Below, piece by piece: positions 5,737 to 12,724 of a stretch of 14,012 nucleotides of DNA. Each line of letters begins with the position of its first letter. The first letter of the stretch is position 1. The DNA comes from an uncultured Eubacteriales bacterium. Lineage in GTDB: Bacteria > Bacillota > Clostridia > Oscillospirales > Acutalibacteraceae. The stretch is taken from positions 1 to 14,012 of the forward strand of contig ONUD01000154.1 of assembly GCA_900320925.1 (NCBI GenBank), given 5' to 3'. The notes beneath the pieces are model-generated. The model was not told the DNA's origin. It made no database searches and saw only the letters and a list, made by a program, of their open reading frames with translations. The translations under genes were made by a program, and so were the position numbers.

Positions 5737-7956
5737 TCATGATTCCTCCGTTTCCGCTTGTTCTTTCAGGAAGTACTGCAAGCCTGAATACCGCAGCGTT
5801 TTCCTGTCGTTATCGATCATGCTTTTCATCACGCCGACCTCCCCCACCAAAATCAGCATTTTTTTGGCTCTCGTCACCGCCGTATACAGCAGATTGCGGT
5901 AACAAAGCTGGGCAGGGACAGAGTGCATGGGAATGATGACGGCATTGAATTCATTGCCCTGACTTTTATGCACAGTCGTGGCATAAGCAAGTTCCAGATG
6001 GTTCAGTGCTTCCGTGTTATACTCCACGGTTTTGTCATCAAACTGGACATAGACCAGACCCGCCTTCTTGTCAATCAGGGAGATCAGACCGATGTCACCG
6101 TTAAAAATACCCGTGCCTGCCGTACCGTCGGCTTTTGTCCAGAGGAGGTCATAGTTGTTTTTGATTTGCATCACCTTGTCACCGGCACGGAAAATACCGT
6201 GTTCTGTTTTGACTTCCTCCATGCCGGGCTGATGGGGATTCAGGGCAGACTGGAGGGCAGTGTTCATTTTGATGACACCCAATTCTCCCTTTCTGCCGGG
6301 GCAGAGTACCTGAATATCCTCAAACGGGGAGTAGCCGTATGTATGCGGCAGGCGGGATGCACAAAGCTCCACGATTTTCGTCATGACGGTATTTCTGTCG
6401 GAATAGGCCATGAAAAAGAAATCACTGTCGGTACGGGTAATTTCGGGCATGGCACCGTGTACGATACGATGGGCATTGGTGACGATCAGGCTTTGCAGGG
6501 ACTGGCGGAAAATTTCCGTAAGCTGCACCACGGGAATTTCTCCCGAAGCAATGAGGTCACCCAGTACATTGCCTGCCCCGACACTCGGAAGCTGGTCACT
6601 GTCGCCCACGAGGATAAGCCGGCACCCCAGCGGCAAGGCTCTCATCATGCTCTCAAACAGGACGGCATCGACCATGGAAAGCTCGTCAATAATCAGGGCG
6701 TCACAATCCAGCAGATTGCGTTCATTGCGTTTGAAAGCAGGGTTGTCATTTTTATCCCATTCCACCTCCAACAGGCGGTGGAGGGTTTGAGCAGTCCTGC
6801 CGGTTACGGCAGACATTCTTTGAGCGGCTCTGCCCGTAGGGGCTGCCAGCAGGACTTTCATGCCGCACTGACGGTACAGTTCCATAATGGCATTCAGTGT
6901 GGTAGTTTTGCCGGTGCCGGGGCCGCCCGTCAGAATCAGCAGACCGCCTGACAGGGCTTCTGTGATGGCTTTCCGCTGGAGGTCGGCATAGTGAATATGC
7001 TTCCGCTGTTCAAAAACAGTCAATGCCGCTTCAATGCCCGTAATCGCTTCCGGCGGGAACTGCTTCATAAGGTGCAGACGCTCCGCCGCATAGCTTTCAC
7101 TTCGGTACAAAGACGGCTGGAACAAAAAGAGCCGTTCTCCCATGAGATGAGAAACAAGACTGCCGTCTGTCAGCATGGCTTCCACAACAGGCAACACCTG
7201 CTCTTCGGAAAGCATCAGAAACTCAGCCGTGACCCGCATCATCCTGTCCTTTGGCAGGCAGGTATGACCGTTGCGGACATTCTGTGACAGGACATACTGC
7301 AAGCCTGCACGGATACGGCACTCTTCATCGGCTGTCCTGCCAAGTCTTGCGGCAATATGGTCAGCACGCTGAAAATCAATGCCGACCTCCTCACGGCAGA
7401 GGATATAGGGATTTTCTTTGATGAGTTCCACGGCCTGTGTCCCGTAGGCTTTCCAGATCTTCACCGCCTCCTGCACGGAAATGCGGTATCCCTCCAGTTC
7501 CAGCATGATTTCCCTCATGCTGAAAGTTTTCTTCATCTCCTCAGAAACCGCCAATGCCCGTTCTTGGGAGAAGCCTTTGATTTGCGTGAGCCGTTGGGGA
7601 TCGTTACGCATGACGTCCAGTGTATGCTCGCCGAAGGTTTCCACCATTTTTTTGGCAGTAGCACGTCCGATTCCCTTGATGACACCCGAGGAAAGGTATT
7701 TGAGGATACCTTCCGCTCCCGAGGGCAGGGACTGCTCATAGCATTCAAAGGCAAACTGCTCGCCGTAGCTGGCATGGTTCTTCCAGTTCCCGATGAGCTT
7801 CACTTCATCGCCGACTTCCACCCCCGCCATCATGCCCACAGCCGTGGCAGCGGCACCGTGATTCATGACGGTCAGGACGGTATAACCGTTGGTATGATTG
7901 CGGAAGATGACTTCCTCCACCGTTCCGCAAAGCTGCAAAAGTTCCTGTTCTGCCAT
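5737..7956 (-). CDS. recD2: RecD2-type ATP-dependent DNA helicase
   Basis: SF1B 5'-3' DNA helicase of 739 residues, the form found in bacteria where RecD works without RecBC. It has a long N-terminal region with helix-hairpin-helix-like repeats (about 80-225, including GVIKGIGRATA and QIKGFS), Walker A GGPGTGKT (about 344-351), PTGRAAQRM (about 373-381), Walker B IIDELSMVD (about 422-430), GDSDQLPSVGAG (about 451-462), and the C-terminal UvrD-like motifs YATTVHKSQG (658-667) and YTAVTRAKK (691-699). The ATG at 7956 shares one base with the mrdA stop (TGATG) and has GGGGAGGGG upstream; an in-frame GTG at 7959 is an alternative. It is likely involved in DNA repair or fork maintenance. It is expressed with, but not functionally tied to, the elongation genes around it as far as the sequence shows. 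Confidence 0.97.
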   Translation of the reverse strand: MAEQELLQLCGTVEEVIFRNHTNGYTVLTVMNHGAAATAVGMMAGVEVGDEVKLIGNWKNHASYGEQFAFECYEQSLPSGAEGILKYLSSGVIKGIGRATAKKMVETFGEHTLDVMRNDPQRLTQIKGFSQERALAVSEEMKKTFSMREIMLELEGYRISVQEAVKIWKAYGTQAVELIKENPYILCREEVGIDFQRADHIAARLGRTADEECRIRAGLQYVLSQNVRNGHTCLPKDRMMRVTAEFLMLSEEQVLPVVEAMLTDGSLVSHLMGERLFLFQPSLYRSESYAAERLHLMKQFPPEAITGIEAALTVFEQRKHIHYADLQRKAITEALSGGLLILTGGPGTGKTTTLNAIMELYRQCGMKVLLAAPTGRAAQRMSAVTGRTAQTLHRLLEVEWDKNDNPAFKRNERNLLDCDALIIDELSMVDAVLFESMMRALPLGCRLILVGDSDQLPSVGAGNVLGDLIASGEIPVVQLTEIFRQSLQSLIVTNAHRIVHGAMPEITRTDSDFFFMAYSDRNTVMTKIVELCASRLPHTYGYSPFEDIQVLCPGRKGELGVIKMNTALQSALNPHQPGMEEVKTEHGIFRAGDKVMQIKNNYDLLWTKADGTAGTGIFNGDIGLISLIDKKAGLVYVQFDDKTVEYNTEALNHLELAYATTVHKSQGNEFNAVIIPMHSVPAQLCYRNLLYTAVTRAKKMLILVGEVGVMKSMIDNDRKTLRYSGLQYFLKEQAETEES

Positions 7957-9941
7957 CACAGCCCCTCCCCGTAAAAATAAGCATCCAGCATGGTTCTGGC
8001 GGTACTGAGTGCCGTATAGCTGCTGGCACCGTGATCAATCATGACGGCAATGGCAATTTCAGGGTCATCGTAAGGAGCATAGCAGATGAAATTGGAATGG
8101 TCAGAGCCGTTATTTTCGGCAGTACCCGTTTTGGCGGCAAGGGGAATATCAAACGTATTGATGATGCCATAGGCATTGGCTGCCATATGCATGGCTTCCT
8201 GCACCTGTTGGAGATTTTCTTGGCTCACGCCCATGTCATCCGCCTTTTCCGCACCGCTCCGGTAGAGGGTTTTCTGACCGTCATAGCTGACGATTTTATC
8301 CACCACGTGGGTTTTCAGACGCACGCCGTTGTTGGCAATGGTAGCGGCATACGTCGCAAGCTGGAGGGGGGTGAACTGGTTGTCACTCTGACCGATAGCG
8401 GCAAGGGATACGGCATTGTCCTGCCATTCCCTGCCCACACTCTCCGAATAGGCGGGGCCTGCCAGTGTTCCGCTGCTTTCGGCAATCTCTACTCCTGTTT
8501 TCACTCCCAGACCGCAGCGTTGGGCATACTTGTCAAAATTGTCAATGCCCAGCAGCCTGCCGGTTTCCGCAAAAAACACGTTGCAGGAATCCTCGATGGC
8601 ATGATACAGATTGACCCAGCCGTGGTAGTTCATGCACCACAGCTTCAGACCGTTGGCAGTATAAAGACCCTCGCAGTCGATATATGTATCGGCGGTGATC
8701 TTTTTTTCCTGCAAAGCGGCCGATGCCACCATGGGCTTGACCGTAGAGCCTGGTGCCAATGCTCCCTGAAAGGCTCTGTCAAACAGCGGGTGACGGGAAT
8801 CCTCGGCAAGTCTGGTATAGTCGCTGTAGTATTTTGAGAGGTCATAGGTGGGGTAGCTTGCCGCACAAAGCACCGAAAAGTCCTTGACATTCAGCATGAC
8901 CAGTGCCGCACCGTCACAGTCGCCGCCCATATACTCATCTCCGACCCATTCGGCATAGCTGTTGGCATACTGCACGGCATCGGCAAGGGCTTTTTGTGCC
9001 ACTTTCTGGTAGCGTGTATCAATGGTCAGGTACACGGTATTGCCCGGTGCCGCTTCCGACACGGCGGCAAGGGAAACTTTGCCGTTGGCGTCCGTCCGAT
9101 AGGTACGGGAACCTGCCGTTCCCCTGAGTTCCTCTTCAAAAGCGGCTTCGATACCGTTTTTGCCCACCTTGTCATTGTACCGGTAGTCCTCGTCTTTCCG
9201 TTCCTCATATTCCTCTGCGGAGATCATGCCCGTCACCCCGACAATATGCGGGGCAGCCGTACCATTGCGGTAGACCCTCTGTGCAGCGGATTCGGCGGTA
9301 ATGCCGGGCATATCCTGAAACTGCTCTGCCACCTTGAGCATGGAGGCTTCCCTGATTTTTTCCGCAAAGACATAAGGGGTATTCTGCTGATAGCCCACCT
9401 GCTCCATGCGGTAACGCACCCCTGTAATCTGTCTTTGCTGACGGAGGTCATAGCTCTGGCAGTCATACTTTTCGGCTAAGAGGGCAATACAGTCTTCTGC
9501 CGTAGAATAAGGGTTCATATTGAGATGCTGTTTGCTTTTGAGTGCCGTGACATCCTCTGTGCGTTCGCTGTCAAAGACCAGCTTGCCATCCTTTCCCATG
9601 AGAATGGGAAGGTCATCGCTCCACTCCTCGCCGCATTCTTCCAGCAGTGCTGTGAGTTTGACAATGGTTTCGTTGAGTTCCTCATCGGGCAGGAACAGCT
9701 TGTTGAATACAATCTGATAGTACATTTCATTCACTGCCAGCGGGACACCGTTGACATCATAAATTTCTCCCCGTACAGGATTGGTTCTGACCGTATAAGA
9801 AGCACTTTCGGCTGCCAGACCGCTGTAATACTCCGACTGGAACACCTGCCACTGCACCAGTCTGCCCAGCAGTACCGCTGCAACAAGAGTGGTGAGGATC
9901 CCCAGAACGATATATCTGCCCTTCAACGATTGTTGTTTCAT
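7956..9941 (-). CDS. mrdA: Penicillin-binding protein 2, elongation transpeptidase
   Basis: Class B monofunctional D,D-transpeptidase that cross-links peptidoglycan during side-wall growth, anchored in the membrane with its catalytic domain outside. The 661 residues show a short cytoplasmic tail, one transmembrane helix (about 9-30), the pedestal/dimerisation domain starting VRTNPVRGEIYD (51-62), and a transpeptidase domain with all three active-site motifs: S399-T-V-K402, S452-C-N454 and K604-T-G606. The start overlaps the mreD stop as ATGA with AAGGAG 6 bases upstream. Position after mreBCD supports PBP2 of the elongation complex rather than division PBP3 or sporulation SpoVD. Its glycosyltransferase partner rodA is not in the window. 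Confidence 0.96.
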   Translation of the reverse strand: MKQQSLKGRYIVLGILTTLVAAVLLGRLVQWQVFQSEYYSGLAAESASYTVRTNPVRGEIYDVNGVPLAVNEMYYQIVFNKLFLPDEELNETIVKLTALLEECGEEWSDDLPILMGKDGKLVFDSERTEDVTALKSKQHLNMNPYSTAEDCIALLAEKYDCQSYDLRQQRQITGVRYRMEQVGYQQNTPYVFAEKIREASMLKVAEQFQDMPGITAESAAQRVYRNGTAAPHIVGVTGMISAEEYEERKDEDYRYNDKVGKNGIEAAFEEELRGTAGSRTYRTDANGKVSLAAVSEAAPGNTVYLTIDTRYQKVAQKALADAVQYANSYAEWVGDEYMGGDCDGAALVMLNVKDFSVLCAASYPTYDLSKYYSDYTRLAEDSRHPLFDRAFQGALAPGSTVKPMVASAALQEKKITADTYIDCEGLYTANGLKLWCMNYHGWVNLYHAIEDSCNVFFAETGRLLGIDNFDKYAQRCGLGVKTGVEIAESSGTLAGPAYSESVGREWQDNAVSLAAIGQSDNQFTPLQLATYAATIANNGVRLKTHVVDKIVSYDGQKTLYRSGAEKADDMGVSQENLQQVQEAMHMAANAYGIINTFDIPLAAKTGTAENNGSDHSNFICYAPYDDPEIAIAVMIDHGASSYTALSTARTMLDAYFYGEGL

Positions 9942-10423
9942 ACCATGCTCCTTTTCGTCCTTGCCATGACCGCCTTGTTCAGTCCATAAAACAGCGGCAT
10001 GACAGCAAGGGTATACAAGATCCTGACAGCATAGTGCCTGACAAAAAAGCCCGTGTCACCGACAAAAATGATACAGTGTACCGACAAAACAAGCACGATG
10101 ACTGCCGCTGCTGCCAACACTGCCGTCAGACAGGTGGTCTTTATATAGTCTGCCATCAATCGGCTCAGAATATAACAGGCAATGACAAAAAAAATACTGA
10201 AAAAACCGACCCTGCCGCTGAAAGACAGATCCGCCGCCATGCCGCAGACCGCTCCCAGTACAGCAGACGGCAGTTCCTCCTCCCACACCGCAAAGGACAG
10301 TGCCAGCGGCAGCAGAAGCAGGGCTTTTTCTCCGAACACGGTCGGCAGCAGATACGGTACTGACTGTATGGTCAGTGCCAGAAGAATTTCGGCGGCATAT
10401 GCCGTATAGCGGATGAGTTTCAT
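9938..10423 (-). CDS. mreD: Rod shape-determining membrane protein MreD
   Basis: Polytopic membrane protein of 161 residues and partner of MreC in the elongation complex. It consists almost entirely of hydrophobic segments, probably five or so (near 7-28, 35-48, 54-66, 72-91, 97-116, 132-150). Charged residues cluster at the short C-terminus (ARTKRSMV). Sequence alone is weakly conserved in this family; the call rests on size, topology and position between mreC and mrdA. Its ATG overlaps the mreC stop (ATGA), with AGGAG 7 bases upstream, and its own stop overlaps the mrdA start in the same way. Confidence 0.93.
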   Translation of the reverse strand: MKLIRYTAYAAEILLALTIQSVPYLLPTVFGEKALLLLPLALSFAVWEEELPSAVLGAVCGMAADLSFSGRVGFFSIFFVIACYILSRLMADYIKTTCLTAVLAAAAVIVLVLSVHCIIFVGDTGFFVRHYAVRILYTLAVMPLFYGLNKAVMARTKRSMV

Positions 10424-11232
10424 TGCTTTTCTCCTGTAAAACGCTTGACAATGACCACGGACGATACCTCCTGTGCATCTTCAAACGGCTCTACCACTGC
10501 CATTGGCATTCCCGTATAGCTGTCCACGGTCAGGTACCTGACCGCACCGATCTTGACATTGGCAGGATAGACACCGCTGCCTGCCGTCACGAGAATGTCA
10601 TTGACAGCGATTTTGCTGCTTTGGCGGATATTGGTCAGGCACGTCAGTCCGCTGTCTGCCAGAGCGGCACTGCCTGTAATGACGCCGTTTTCCTTGCAGG
10701 CCTTGTCGGCAGCGGCAATGCCTGCTTCGGGGGAAAGGAGCGTTGTCACCTTGCAGGTATGCACGTTCACACTGTTCACCCAGCCGACCAGACCCTTTTC
10801 GGTGAGGACAGGCATATTCGGTGCAATGCCGTCCACACTGCCTCTGTCTAGCGTAAAGCCGCCGAAATTTTCATTCGGGTCACGGGCAATCACCGAAGCG
10901 GTGGCAAGTACAAAGTCCTGATGTTCCTGCTTGATGTCGAAAAATTTGGATAATTCCTGATTTGCTTCCTTGATATCATCATAGTCTGCCAGCAGGTCGT
11001 TCAATCGGTTATTTTCTGCCTGCAAGCGGCTGTTTTCCTGTTTGAGTTCCTCCATGCTCTTTTGGGGAGCAAAGCTGTTTCCCAGCTGTGCTGCCGTCTG
11101 CATGAGAGGGGTCAGGACACTGCCCGTCACCAAATCATACACATAGCCGTTGCCTGCCGTCAGCAGTACCAGTACCAGCAAAATACCGGCCACTGCCGCC
11201 AATGTTCTGAATCTCTTTTTTCTTTTTTTCAT
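10420..11232 (-). CDS. mreC: Cell shape-determining protein MreC
   Basis: Bitopic membrane protein whose extracytoplasmic part contacts PBP2 and MreD. From ATG 11232 it has 270 residues: a very basic N-terminus (MKKRKKRFR), one transmembrane helix (about 10-29), a coiled coil (about 58-98, SMEELKQENSRLQAENNRL), and the two beta-barrel domains with recognisable FGGFTLDRGSVDGI and KGLVGWV stretches. ATG 11232 overlaps the mreB stop as ATGA and has AAGGTG about 6 bases upstream. An in-frame GTG at 11241 would add three residues but lacks a ribosome site. The first codons contain A-rich runs. Confidence 0.96.
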   Translation of the reverse strand: MKKRKKRFRTLAAVAGILLVLVLLTAGNGYVYDLVTGSVLTPLMQTAAQLGNSFAPQKSMEELKQENSRLQAENNRLNDLLADYDDIKEANQELSKFFDIKQEHQDFVLATASVIARDPNENFGGFTLDRGSVDGIAPNMPVLTEKGLVGWVNSVNVHTCKVTTLLSPEAGIAAADKACKENGVITGSAALADSGLTCLTNIRQSSKIAVNDILVTAGSGVYPANVKIGAVRYLTVDSYTGMPMAVVEPFEDAQEVSSVVIVKRFTGEKQ

Positions 11233-12194
11233 CCTCTGCACCTTTTTGCGGCACCTTTCACTACGCAGTCAAGCGGTTCTTCGGCCATCCGTACCTGCAC
11301 CCCCGTTTCACGGGCAAGCAGCTTGTCCAGACCACGCAGCAAGGCACCTCCTCCTGTCAGTATCATACCGCTGTCTGTCAGGTCGGCACACAGTTCGGGC
11401 GGTGTTGCTTCCAGTGCGGCTCTCACACACTCCAGCATGACAGAAACCGTTTCTCCGACCGCTTCCCGTATGTCCGCCGCCGTCACAACGGCTTCTCCGG
11501 GCAGACCGCTGCCCAGCACTCTGCCCTTAACCTTCATGCTCTCCTCGTTGTCATACGGGCAGACCGAACCGATTTGCCGCTTGAGCTGTTCGGCAGTGCT
11601 GTCACCAATCAGCAGGCTGTATTTCTGACGCACGAACCGCACCACGGCTTCATCCAGTGCATCGCCTGCCACCCGTACCGAACGGGATACCACCAGTTCC
11701 TGACGGGAAATGACCGCTGCTTCGGTGGTACCGCCGCCGATGTCCACGACCATGCAGCCTTCTGCCCCTTTGACAGGCAGTCCGGCACCGATGGCTGCCG
11801 CCATGGGTTCTTCCGTCAGTTCCACCTGACCTGCCCCCGACTGCCGCACGGCTTCCTCTACGGCACTGCGTTCCATTTCCGTACATCCCGAGGGTACGCA
11901 CACAACTGCTTTCGGTCGGACAAAAAAAGATGCTTTGATGACCTTTCGGAGCATTCTTCCCAGCATGGCGGCTGCCATGTCAATATCCGTAATGACGCCG
12001 TTACGCAGCGGTCTTACCGCCGTAATCAGTTCAGGTGTCCTGCCAAGCATTTCCTTGGCTTCGCTTCCTACTGCCAGCACCTCATTGTTTCTGCGGTCAA
12101 CCGCCATCACGGACGGTTCTCTCAGGATAATCCCTTTTTCCTTTGTATATACCAGTGTATTGGCACTTCCCAGATCGATTGCGATATCCCTCAT
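11229..12194 (-). CDS. mreB: Rod shape-determining protein MreB
   Basis: Actin-like ATPase forming membrane-associated filaments that orient side-wall synthesis. All nucleotide-binding motifs are canonical: IDLGSANTLVY (6-16), TEEPMAAAIGAG (127-138), phosphate-2 DIGGGTTEAAVIS (151-163) and ILTGGGALLRG (268-278). At 321 residues it is short for the family (about 330-350): after the conserved EEPLDCVVKGAA it stops with KRCRG, missing the usual last helix. The stop codon is at the ATGA overlap with mreC, so gene packing may have fixed the end. The start ATG 12194 has a GAGG site 7 bases upstream and lies 17 bases after dut. Confidence 0.97.
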   Translation of the reverse strand: MRDIAIDLGSANTLVYTKEKGIILREPSVMAVDRRNNEVLAVGSEAKEMLGRTPELITAVRPLRNGVITDIDMAAAMLGRMLRKVIKASFFVRPKAVVCVPSGCTEMERSAVEEAVRQSGAGQVELTEEPMAAAIGAGLPVKGAEGCMVVDIGGGTTEAAVISRQELVVSRSVRVAGDALDEAVVRFVRQKYSLLIGDSTAEQLKRQIGSVCPYDNEESMKVKGRVLGSGLPGEAVVTAADIREAVGETVSVMLECVRAALEATPPELCADLTDSGMILTGGGALLRGLDKLLARETGVQVRMAEEPLDCVVKGAAKRCRG

Positions 12195-12211
12195 GCCGAT
12201 TCCTCACTCAT

Positions 12212-12658
12212 TTACATTTTTCCGCTCGAGCCAAAGCCGCCCTGTCCTCTGGCAGTGTCGCTCAGTGCGTCGGCTTCTTCAAAATCCGCCTGTACAACAG
12301 GCATGATGACCATTTGAGCAATGCGTTCCTGCGGCTGTATCGTATAGGGTTCATCGGATACGTTGCACAAGCCTACACAAATTTCTCCCCGATAGTCACT
12401 GTCCACCACCCCGACACCGTTGGAAAGCGTAATGCCGTGTTTCACTCCCAAGCCGCTGCGGGCAAACAAAAAGGCTGCCATATCGGCTCTGGGCAGTTCC
12501 ACGGCAATCCCTGTCGGAATCTTTGCCAGTGCGGACGGGGCAAGTGTGACAGGCTCCTCAATGCAGGCATACAGGTCTGCTCCTGCGGCATATGCCGTTG
12601 CCCGTTTGGGGAGTACGGCATTTTCTTTTATTTTCTTAACTTTGACGAGTTCGGACAT
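12212..12658 (-). CDS. dut: Deoxyuridine 5'-triphosphate nucleotidohydrolase (dUTPase)
   Basis: Homotrimeric dUTPase that hydrolyses dUTP to dUMP and diphosphate, keeping uracil out of DNA and feeding dTMP synthesis. The 148 residues carry all five family motifs: AGADLYA (25-31), ARSGLGVKHGI (66-76), NGVGVVDSDYRGEI (80-93, with the catalytic-site Asp and Tyr), ERIAQMV (111-117) and the C-terminal arm RGQGGFGSSG (137-146). The ATG at 12658 has AAAGGA upstream, separated by an A-rich run. It sits 58 bases after the U32 gene and 17 before mreB. A housekeeping copy is likelier than a phage one because no phage genes are nearby. Confidence 0.97.
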   Translation of the reverse strand: MSELVKVKKIKENAVLPKRATAYAAGADLYACIEEPVTLAPSALAKIPTGIAVELPRADMAAFLFARSGLGVKHGITLSNGVGVVDSDYRGEICVGLCNVSDEPYTIQPQERIAQMVIMPVVQADFEEADALSDTARGQGGFGSSGKM

Positions 12659-12695
12659 TTCTTTTTTTTCCTTTCTGAGTTTTCAACACTTTCGA

Positions 12696-12724
12696 CTTTT
12701 AACATACAGTTTTTAACTATTCAA
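12696..12724 (-). promoter_or_regulatory. Possible promoter for dut-mreBCD-mrdA-recD2
   Basis: The minus strand shows TTGAAT (12724-12719), 17 bases, then TAAAAG (12701-12696) preceded by TG as an extended -10. It straddles the stop codon of the U32 gene. The boxes match only 4 of 6 each, in an A/T-rich gap where chance matches are common, so transcription could equally continue from upstream of the window. Confidence 0.3.

Noticed and set aside
5923..6951. Plus-strand open frame of 342 codons within recD2
   Set aside because: It lies wholly opposite the helicase motifs of recD2, has low-complexity composition and no ribosome site or promoter. It is a shadow frame.
7956..9941. mrdA considered as the sporulation protein SpoVD or division PBP3
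   Set aside because: No PASTA domain is seen at the C-terminus and the gene follows mreBCD directly, which fits PBP2 of the elongation complex.
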